Assembly: GCF_037038585.1 (NCBI RefSeq) | Contig: NC_092520.1 | Span: 17,491,001 to 17,555,000, forward strand | Source: Patagioenas fasciata | Lineage: Eukaryota > Chordata > Aves > Columbiformes > Columbidae | DNA: 64,000 nt | Direction of reading: 5' to 3' | Part shown: in pieces, positions 53,341 to 64,000 of the stretch | How the letters are laid out: every line of letters begins with the position of its first letter | Position numbering within the stretch: the first letter of the stretch is position 1 | Notes under the pieces: generated by a model | The model's input: the letters and a program-made list of their open reading frames with translations, nothing else | What the model was told of the DNA's origin: nothing | Databases searched by the model: none | Made by a program: the position numbers and the translations under genes

Positions 53341-54679
53341 TTACCGTATATCTGAAAAGGACCAAAGGATATTCCTTAGCTCAGATGGTAGGCAGTAACT
53401 GGCTGTGGCAGTATAATGGACATGGGTCTTAAATCCTAATATTTTACACATATTTGGCATGAATGCATGTAAGTATGGGTCACCAAATTAACTAAATATT
53501 TTACCTGTTTCCAAGTTCATGCATTCCTAGTGGTAAGAAGCCATCAAGTCGTTAAGGAATAGAGATAGTATTATTCCAATTTAATAACTTTTTACTTGGA
53601 TTTAGAAAATCAAAAAGTTAAATCCCAAAGGATGAAAGAAAGGAGGAACCAATTTTTTGGGGAGAATTTAGGGCGACAAAGTAGGCAAAGCAACTAAGAA
53701 GAAAAGACAGACAAACAGGAGCAAAAGCAGAGGTCACAAAAACCCATGGGTGAATAATGTGAAGCACAAGCCTGCAGATTAGAAGGAAGGATGGGAATAC
53801 ATGGAGGGAAAGTAAAGGGAAGCAGAAGACTTACTGAAAAATAAAGGAATGAATATTCTGAAATGCAAGTTAAGCCTGTTTGCCATTGACCTGTAAAAAA
53901 ATCTCTGAAAGAACAATTTATTTACAGGAACCCCATACTGTCCATAACACACACACACACAGACTCATTCACAGCTGCACATGCCCATGCAGATAAGTTT
54001 TTACAGATATATCTGTTTTCCATGTTCTTTACTTAGTCTTTGGGGTATGTGGTTGATAGTAAGTGGCTCAGAATCATGCTTCAGAAATCACTGTCACCCT
54101 CTGCAGCAATTTAAGGGGGTGTCCTTTACCACAAAACAGAAGAGCCTGGGGACATGGTCTATAGTAATAAACTAAGAAAGCAAACCTGTGTGAAAGCAGG
54201 CAAAACTCAGGTTTTGGAGCAAATGTATGTGTTTGAACACAGAGCCAGAATGTTCACCTTAAAAATCAATATTCTTTCATATTACCGATTAACATTTTAA
54301 AATTAATTTATTGGAGCTCTAATCATTCCCTGTGACTGACAGAAATCTCTCTGCAAAGCCACACGTAAAACTAGAAGCTCCCTTCTCTGACACACAGCTA
54401 TTGTTGGATGATTTCATTACCTATCATTTATTATATATATCTTTTAATTATTAACTGCAATATCCCCAGACCGCTGGCAGCTGCTCTGGGGTACTTCCAA
54501 GGCTTGGAAAGAAAAATCCAAAGGCACTAAAAGGAAGAGTCTAGACACACAAAAAAAAAAAAAAAAAAAAAGGGCAACAAAACCACACTTCCACTATTTT
54601 TACCACCAAAAAAATTTAAAAAATAAAAGGCAACGGCATAGGATCAACGAAGTTTTCCTTTCATTTGCTCTCCCTCCTT
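53341..54679. other. Upstream flank of the GRIA4 CpG island
   Basis: AT-rich, no gene. Contains a CA run (about 53947-53962) and poly-A (54551-54571) about 110 bp before the CpG island begins. Confidence 0.6.
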
Positions 54680-55080
54680 TTGGCGTGAGTGCCCACAAGC
54701 GCCGAGCGCTTCCCGGCTCCAGCCTCTGCCGCAGACCCCGACAGCGAGGAGGGTCCCGCGGCTCCCGCGCGGAGCGCAGCGCGCAGGGGCGCGGAGCCCC
54801 CGCCCGTCAGCGCCAGCACCCCCGGGGGGCCAGGCTGGCCTCCCCAGCCGCGTCCCCCGGCTCCGCGGCTATTCAGCACACGCAGCTACGCCCCATCACC
54901 TTCATTAATAATAATTGATACTTAATAACAGCAGCCCCGGCCGCGCAACTATGGGCTGCAGCGGCCGTGCATCCCCCGCTCCGCGCAACGCCTGGGGCAG
55001 TGACCTTGCCTGGCCTTCTCGCCTTACGCCCGCGGCAAAAACTTCCGCGCCACTGCGCGCCCGCGGCTGTGCCAGCAACA

Positions 55081-55150
55081 GAAAAGGAAAAATAAAATAA
55101 AAAACAACCAAACGAGAAAACCAAACCAAAACGCCAAACAAACAAAAAAC
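55081..55150. repeat. A/AAAC-rich low-complexity tract inside the CpG island
   Basis: About 70 bases of almost pure A and C on the plus strand, with AAAC-type units and only scattered CpG, sit abruptly inside GC-rich promoter DNA. Similar AAAC-rich tracts recur elsewhere in the window. Confidence 0.8.
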
Positions 55151-55387
55151 CCCACTGTCGCTTTCGCGGTAGCTGCGACCGCCAGCCCTGCAGTGCGCGC
55201 CCCAAGCCGCGGGCGGCTCCGCGGGACGGCGCGGAGCGGCGCGGAACCGAACACGCGCGGCCTCTCCACGCCCGCGGCGGTGCGGGCGGCGGCGGCGGCA
55301 GCGGGGGGGGCGCACGGCGCATGTCCGCCCGCGCCGCGCCGCCACTAGACGTTCCCCCCCGCCGCCAAACTCACCACCATCTTCTGC

Positions 55388-55537
55388 ATGTGCAACATTT
55401 GCAGCCGGACAGAAACCGCTCCCCGGCGATGGAGACTGCGGGAAAAATCCGGCGCGGCGGGATGGCTTGCTGAAAAGGCAGCGGCAAGCGGGAGAGAGGC
55501 AGAGTGCGAGCGACAGAGAAGAGCAAACGAATACTAA
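55388..55537 (+). other. Candidate upstream ORF in the GRIA4 leader (49 codons)
   Basis: An ATG at 55388 opens a 49-codon frame ending TAA at 55535-55537, before the GRIA4 start at 55722. It is Arg/Glu/Ala-rich, as expected from GC-rich leader DNA. It acts only if transcription starts upstream of 55388, which is unknown. Confidence 0.35.
55429..55473 (+). other. Candidate upstream ORF in the GRIA4 leader (14 codons)
   Basis: A short frame starting METAGKIRRGG, with a second in-frame ATG at 55462, and ending TGA at 55471-55473. It overlaps the 49-codon uORF in another frame. Presence in the mRNA is inferred, not shown. Confidence 0.35.
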
Positions 55538-55655
55538 AACAAAAATTAAAAAAAAAATAAAAGAGAAAAAGAAAAGGGGGAACCCCTCTTTTTCTCCCCT
55601 TTCCCTATATATTTTTTTTTTAATTCTTGATTTTGTTTGTAGCCACATCGTCCTC

Positions 55656-55667
55656 AATGCCTCTCTG
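55656..55667 (+). other. Minimal upstream ORF 55 bp before the GRIA4 stretch of leader ends
   Basis: ATG CCT CTC TGA lies 54 bases before the GRIA4 ATG, so it is the uORF most likely to be inside the leader of any GRIA4 transcript. Its context is weak (CTCA before the ATG, C after it). Confidence 0.45.
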
Positions 55668-55679
55668 AGCAGCATCTAG

Positions 55680-57120
<1,441 letters not shown>

Positions 57121-57796
57121 TAAACATGCATTGATCTGACCACCTTACGAGTAAATTGCAGTGGAAATAACAGGAAGCCACATCATTGTCTTGCATTGGA
57201 AATACATCAGTAAGTCTGTGTTCAATATAGATACCCTTTGCAGAAGAGCAAAAGGGGCAGCAATCCTTGTTGGTTTCTAACTGGAGCAAAATCCGCTCTC
57301 CTGCCTTCTGCTGACTAACCTGATGTGACATTTACTTTAGTGTTATTACTGTAGTTTCTTGCTTCCCGGTTTCTACAGAAATGAATTTTGTTGTTGTAAA
57401 GAAAAACTATGAATATCTCAATCAGTCCCTAAACCCCACAGTTACTCTTGTTCGCCTTTGTGCCTGATGTGCCTTGTGTGTATTTGAAAATATATGATAA
57501 TGTTTGTGCTTACAAATACTTTTCTAATGGCTGGAAAGGAGATAGGGAAGCAGTGGTGTGCAGGATAATATATCTGAGTTGGTTGATGCTGCAGTTGATC
57601 CGGTGATGTCACTTGAGGCAGTCCTGCTCTTATATTCTAGGTTGTAAATGTCTCTTATCATCTCGCAATGCATACATCCTGTGGATATGTCTCTATGCAT
57701 CCATACATTGGTGCCAGATCAAGTTAGTATCTGATCTACTTGATTTCACAGACCACCTCAACTGGAACAAATATTCTCTTCCTACTATATATTTTA

Positions 57797-57816
57797 TACA
57801 CACATACACACACACA
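57797..57816. repeat. Short CA-rich microsatellite in GRIA4 intron 2
   Basis: CACA units interrupted by single T bases. Confidence 0.8.
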
Positions 57817-60800
57817 GATGCACATACACCGTGAGAGGAAAACAGAAAAAGAAATGTCCTTACCAAATGAGGAATGAGGTAATAGTTACTTTTTTTTTTT
57901 TTTTTTTAAGGCAGAGTATAATTAGCTAAACTTCCCACATTTAAATCACCTCAGGGTCTTTAGCCTTGGTTAAAATATGCTGGATACTGCTTAATCTCTG
58001 AAAGTGGCAAAGCATGATTTCTATTATTTATGTATGTCTGGCTTATAAGAAGGGGTTCATGTTGTTATGTAAGACAGTGGGATATAGTTTGGCAAAGCTC
58101 AAGACTGTAGTAGCATTACTACTTTGATGTCAGTGTTTCAGGATTCTGTAGGTTTTCCTTTGTGGCCTTTAAGTTTTCAAATCCCTCCTCTTCATTCAAG
58201 AGTGAATTGCCTCTGGAAGTAGATGCCCTAAGCAACATTGCTGAGTGAGTTTAAAATAGAAACATACTGGAGAAGGTCTTACTGTTCATCCTGCCTTTAA
58301 AATAAGTACTATGTTTCTCTCCACTTTCTCACAGCCATCTCTGTGGCACTTTTTAATACGTAAACATACAAAGCACTGTGCAGTTCTCGTGTATAATTTA
58401 TTGAATAATTGCTAAATTTATTAATATGATTCTTTGGTACTCCAAATTTCAGATGACCTTGCTACCTTATTTAACAGGAGAAGCTACTGAGCTGCCAAAA
58501 TGGCTCCATTCATTTTATGCAGGAAAGATTGATGTCCCATTAGGTGTGAATTCTATATTAAGCAATGTATTAGCTGTGTTTAGCGTGAAAATCAATATCA
58601 GATTCCATAAGGAGTAAACATTTCAAATGGTGTTTGGAAACTGAAAGGAATCAGGTCTGTGCAGGTGTAGTTCATTGAGAAAATATTAGAATGCATATCA
58701 ACTTTTGCAGGCACTGATTATATATTCCATGAAGACAAATGACACAGTAGCTTTTTCAAACTTCCATTTTAGTGAAAGAGGGGACTAAAATTTTTGTACA
58801 TTGAAATCAGTAATTTTGGGTGAAGTCAATTACTTTAAATTCTGCATCCAGTTCTACCAAATAATTTCCAAGGCTGTTGTTACATTTCTTGATTAAGGGT
58901 CATTGCATAGTATTTCCATTCAAACATTAGTTAATTAATTCTGATTTGCACAAATTTAAAATTGCCTAAGATTGAACCACTTCTCTGTGTAAGACTAACA
59001 CCATAGATTCAAAAAGGGTTTGTCCAAAACTTTCTTCACTTAGGCTATTCACAGCAGATTCCTGTCTCTGATTCCAGCCACCTTACGTTGTATTTACCTT
59101 GCATTGTTTGAACTGAGGAAAGCCTGTTCCCTTATATTTACTGTCATTTATAGAAATAGTGATTCATAACCTGGTCCTTTTATTTTTTTAACTGAACCCC
59201 ATTTCAGTTCCAAAGAGTTTAATGACTCAGAGATGATGAATCTTTACAGTATGAGGGGAGGCAGAGAAAGAGGGGCCAAGTAAATGTGTAAGTTCATGTG
59301 CATGTATGGTCATATAATTCTGTACCTGCCTATATTAAATAGGTGTAATCCTATAGCCTTATTCAGGTCTGTATTTCCCACTTAAACCAACATGCATTTT
59401 TGTGTTAGTCCAAGTTTGTATGTATTTCACGTTTTGCAGTCTCGTGCCAATAATCCAACTGCTGCTTCTATTTTAAAACATTTTAGTACTGAATAATATT
59501 TTTTAAACAACAAATCTTCTCCTAATGAAATGTAGGCAAACTAACTGACAACTGAATTAACATATCACATGTCCCTTAAGCTAAATATGAGCAGAATCCT
59601 GCAAAAATCAATTGTCTGATAGCTGGAGGACACTGGCTTCCATGTGATTGAATTTGCTGGCTTGACAGAGGCTTCTAAAGCGCAGATGTGTGAGATTTTC
59701 TAACCTAATTAAAGAACCCACACCATCAGCTCTGAATTAAGTGATTTCATGGCAATATGAAATGATAACTCTTTGCTGAACGGCTGTGAAACAGTGGCTT
59801 TGGATCTAGTGATTTGTGTAGAAATTACTCAGTGCACACATCCCCAAATGTACAGTACAAAAGCCTTAGAGCTGCCGGACTGAAATGAATATTCATGTGA
59901 GTTCAAGCGTAAAGCTCTGAGACATGACCAGTTACCTCTATTTCTGTTTTCATTTGCTGCAGAGGTTACTTGTGAAGATTCAGGGCCTGGCCCCTTGCAT
60001 GTGTTAGGTACAGTAAACAGACTTTTTCAAAGGATTATGGGTGGCATATTAGCAGGTAACTCACCGCAATGTTGGAAAAATTTGAATATTTTTTTCTTCT
60101 AGTTAGATAAAAACTTACAGCCAAATGTTAACCCAGGAGTCCTTTTGGAATGGGAATAATTTTATATATTCGCTTTAATATCTATCTTCTAATGGTTATC
60201 TTGCACATTTTTGCTTTCTTTAAATAGGCTCAGAACATTAGTATTTTGTTCTAAATCACGAATGCATATGAAGCAGGTTGCTTAAGCAGATAGATTCTGT
60301 TGTAAGTTTGCAAAATTGTTCTGATCTGGATCAGTTTGGAGGTAGTTCTATGTCTATCCCTTCCCACTTGCGTGTTTTATTTAAACTCTGTTCATTTCTT
60401 TTGCATTACATACATTATTCAGAGAATCTCTCTTACTGACAGAGAGAGCTGAAATTATTGCAAAACATGAATAGTACAAGATTCTTACTCATCAGAACAC
60501 AATACACCAGAGCTGAAACATTTGACTATTGGCATAAATTGGTTTGCACATTATAAGCATGAAATTTTGCTAATGATTGGAAATCTACCTTTGGCTTGGT
60601 TTCAGATGTTGAAGGAATGCATTGATTTTTGGAGAGGTTTGTATATATTCTGTCTTTAGCTGAATGATACATACTTTTCTCCACTCCATGCACCATCTAT
60701 TTGACATTACTATATCAGCAATGCAGTCAACATTAAGCCTGGTTGCATACTTCTGAGACGTAGCTCTATAATTTTACAAAGAACTATTTGCCTTCCAGCA

Positions 60801-63120
60801 CTTGTCTTGTGGTTGAGAATTTTTCTGTTGAAGTTTTAAAAATCCTTAATGTACAACCAGTCTTACAGTTCTTGTACAGGATTAGGCTGAATGGGGAAGA
60901 AAAGAGATCGATTCAAGTCTTTCATCCATGTTTCATACTAGAAGTAAAGCTGTTTCCTTTGAGTCTAGTTGACTTTGTGTTTATTATGAGATGAATATAT
61001 TTCTAATAAGTGCGATTTCGGGTAAATCAGGCACTTCTCTTTTTTAATCTTGTGCACAATTCAGTTCTTACCAGTTTTTAATCCCAGTAGTTACAAAACT
61101 CCAAAGATAAAACTTGGATTGTTATGTGCCACATAAGAAGAAAAGACCACTGGATTAAAAATTTTGGATCTTAAGAGAACTTTCCTCTTTTTCCAAGAGT
61201 TAGTCTCTTTGACTTTCATGCCGTCCGGACTAACATGGGGTTGATGACCTGAAACTGGAGAACTTGGTTCTGCCTCACTACTGTGAATGCAGTTTCTGGG
61301 TGAGATCCCTTGGGGTCAGAGGCAGTCCCGGAGAACTTGGGACAACCTCCCCCATCACCCTGCCCTCTTGGTGGGTCTGTCTCTGGCTTGTGCTTGCTAG
61401 TGAGAGGGGGGAGGCAATGTCATTTTGGAGTTAAATTTTCTGCCAAGACATCCCAAAAGCTGAGGAAATAGACTCAAATGTAGTATTGCCTTTATATTGT
61501 GTCTGTGTGTCATTTTACTTACGGCAGTTTCAACTTTGATTTACTAAGCTGCATCATAATGGGATTTTCATTAAATTTAGTTATTATTCTTCTTCATAAT
61601 TACAACTCAATTTAGCAATAGGAGTGTAACCTTAGTTTAATAATCAGTGTCATTTAAAACCGTAGTGTTCTTTATTTAGAAAGTGAGGTTTCATACTGCT
61701 GAATAGTGTTTTGCTATTAAGAGCGGTACAGTATTCCCAAGGATGCAGTTTGGAGTATATTGAGAGTTACCATAAAGGTGTACCATACAGTCAGGTTTGA
61801 ACTGCAAAAGCAAATAGTGTGCCAGTTGGCTAGAAAAATGGAACTGGATTTAATTGCACCCTTCTAAAATAGGATCGATTACAAAAACCCATTTTAGGTG
61901 AGTGTTTTGCTTTAATACATAGAGTTTATCTGAAGCTAGACTTCAATTGTTGAAAACAATTTTTCTTAAAATTTCTACTTTTAGCACTTGCGGATGGAAC
62001 CAAAGAATATATGTGTACTTGGGGTCATTTGCCATAATAAGGATTCTGTGTATTTTTAAGATATAAGAAGATCCATATTCAGAGTTACACAACTCTGAAT
62101 GCGATTCTTCTCAAATAGCTGTACAGCAGAGAGAAAATCAACCATCAGTAGCTCCAATCCATCAGAGTCTGGATTTAATTTTCAAGGTTATTGTTGGGAA
62201 AATAAACTATGAGCCTTTGCTGACATACAGTCAGATTTCTTCAGTGAAAATTCAGAACGTGCATTTCCCTGGCATGAAATAAGACTTTTGTCCTAGCATG
62301 TTACTGGACTGTCTGAAACTGTAAACTCAAAAGGTTTATTATAGGCTACAGAAATAATTTCATCTTAATTTCAGAGGATTAATAACAAAGATTGTGTTCC
62401 TTCATTCCTCCTGCAGAAGCCAATGCAGTGCAGTACTTCTTGTGTAGGACAAAGCACTTTAACAAGTAAATTAAATCGATTAAATTCAGCTTTATCATTG
62501 TAATCTAAGTTTGTATGCTAGTCAAAATAGCTCATGCATTTCATTTTTAGATCTTGATTGTTTTGAGACTTGCTTGTTCATGAGAGAGGAAGCCGTCTGC
62601 TTTGATTTCTTAACCATTTTAGATCTGCTACGAATTGTGTAAATGCAGATTGTGAGAAGGTGAAGTTCTTTGGATTTAAACATGTTGGAATAAACGATAT
62701 TTTCTCATAGGTCTTATTCCTTAATATATGACTGATTAAAAGGGGATGAAATTTGTGCTAGTGCAAAAGTGAGGAACCTATATGATTGCACCAATGTAAT
62801 TAAAAAGAAAAATTGACTTCCTCTCTGCCTTTCCATTCCTCTGGGTAGTTGGCTTGAGGCAACGATTTTGGACAAGTGCAACACAAAGTCTGCTCCTGCA
62901 ACTTAGGTAGGCATACCTCTACTGAAGGTATGTGTTAGAACACAAAGTCAAACTAAGCAATTTATCCATGTGGAAATGAAGAATTGCTCTTTTGAATCTG
63001 GGAAAATAAAGTTACTCAGGAGTACCTGATCACATCATCTTGTTTGGAAATTTGGTATTGCTTTACTTTTAATTGTTTTCTCAAAAGTTTTGTTATCTTC
63101 CTCCATCTGGTTTGGGTTTT

Positions 63121-63122
<2 letters not shown>

Positions 63123-63164
<42 letters not shown>
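63123..63164. repeat. TA dinucleotide microsatellite in GRIA4 intron 2
   Basis: About 21 uninterrupted AT/TA units. Confidence 0.96.
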
Positions 63165-63165
<1 letters not shown>

Positions 63166-64000
63166 TTAAATTTAGAAATGTTTGGCATTTAGCAATGCTG
63201 GTATGGATTCAATTGTTTGTCAATGCAGTTATGGGTTGAGGACTGTTAAAAATCCTATATGAGCAATGTCTGTTTTCAGGAACCCAAGTTCAGAGAGGCT
63301 GTCTTACATTTTGGCACTCAGGGATGTTCTAGTGTTTTCTAGAGTACTCAGCATCACCTGCCTTCCCAATGGGAACTGCCTACTACTGAGCAGTTGGGAA
63401 AATTTCTCCTTATCTGTGTGGTAACACATGGGTTGACTGTTTTGCTCAGTAGTGTTACTTCCTTGAGAGGACTCTATTTCTTCCCTGTTCTTTTTCCCTT
63501 GGTACTGATGAAGCGTCTGCCTGACTTGCTCAAATAATTGCAGCTGTTTGTTGGGTTTCTGGTTCCTTGTGGTAAGAAGACGGAACCAGAGTGTCACATG
63601 CCCATCATCTTAGTCTTGACAATGTGCTGTAAGGACCCAGCCCATCCTGGTTCTTCACCAGGTTCCTCAGAAGCTGATTATAGGTGAGCCTTAGGTTGGA
63701 CTCAAGAGGGAATACCCGGATGCTTACTAACAAGCTACAGTTCTTGCTGGGTTTTGGCCAGTTATGCTAACATTAACAAATTCCAGTTCAAATATTGACC
63801 CTTTTCCTGCAGTTCTTTCCCCAGACGGAGCTGTCTGTGACTTAAATAGGGGCTCTACCTGAGCAGGAATTGCAGACTGGAACCCATTGTAATGAAGGAA
63901 TAGTGGGAATCAGCTTTTTTTGCAAGGTGAACAGATTTTCATTCTTTCATCTCATAGCTTGGTTTTTGAAAAGTATTAAATTATTTTTTTTAAAAAAAGA

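Larger units (their letters stand above)
54680..55520. promoter_or_regulatory. GRIA4: CpG island / probable GRIA4 promoter
   Basis: CpG dinucleotides and GC content rise abruptly at about 54680 and fall off by about 55520, in contrast to the AT-rich DNA on both sides. It ends roughly 200 bp before the GRIA4 start codon, the usual position of a TATA-less housekeeping or neuronal CpG promoter. It contains a GGC-triplet run (about 55284-55299), a run of eight G (55303-55310) and several GC-box-like GGGCGG/CCGCCC motifs. No convincing TATA box was seen at a suitable distance, so a dispersed transcription start is likely. Exact start sites cannot be read from sequence alone. Confidence 0.85.

Noticed and set aside
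54905-55675. 256-codon minus-strand ORF across the CpG island (longest in the window)
   Set aside because: GC-rich DNA has few stops; the product is low-complexity Arg/Ala/Pro then Phe-rich from the A/C tract, with no domain. It is antisense to the GRIA4 promoter and leader.

Overview
The window is a stretch of bird nuclear DNA, AT-rich and almost wholly non-coding, with one recognisable gene at the right end. Avian origin rests on repeats I recognise: CR1 LINE 3' ends and reverse-transcriptase fragments, an ERVL-type solo LTR, and three copies of an LTR family that I know mainly from non-galliform birds. A neoavian host is the best guess; the species cannot be fixed.

The gene is GRIA4, the AMPA-receptor subunit GluA4, on the plus strand. 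Coding exon 1 (55722-55809) holds the start codon and signal peptide. Exon 2 (56957-57115) opens the amino-terminal domain. They are joined by a 1147-bp phase-1 intron with consensus GT/AG ends. The rest of the window from 57116 is the start of intron 2. I did not find exon 3, so only about the first 82 codons are present. A CpG island (about 54680-55520) and a leader with candidate upstream ORFs lie just 5' of the start codon.

The left 54.6 kb is a gene desert. I see no second gene, no convincing retrogene and no RNA gene. It holds: a compound pentanucleotide microsatellite (293-428); a degenerate minus-strand CR1 (5746-6057) whose frame is still open; an LTR-like block with closely spaced TATA box and poly(A) signal (about 6685-7018); two solo LTRs of one family in opposite orientation (17087-18062 minus, 51732-52703 plus) with a partial third (about 42865-43211 plus); an ERVL-type solo LTR (36849-37582) with near-matching 5-bp duplications; a fairly young CR1 fragment interrupted by an A-rich tract (31178-31855); several short CR1 3' ends; and at least four very old CR1/L3-like remnants on the plus strand (26998-27490, 44925-46110, 48915-49450, 53138-53340). 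Short tandem duplications, homopolymers and AAAC-rich tracts fill much of the remainder.

No undescribed coding system was found. The points most worth a second look are the GRIA4 leader and promoter (uORFs and an A-rich tract inside the CpG island), the LTR-like block at 6.7-7.0 kb, the inverted LTR pair flanking about 34 kb, the interrupted CR1, a cluster of AGGTCA half-sites near 9.0 kb, and a few unexplained blocks that could be regulatory elements of GRIA4 or unclassified repeats. All identifications come from reading the sequence and from memory of repeat and gene families; no alignment was run.
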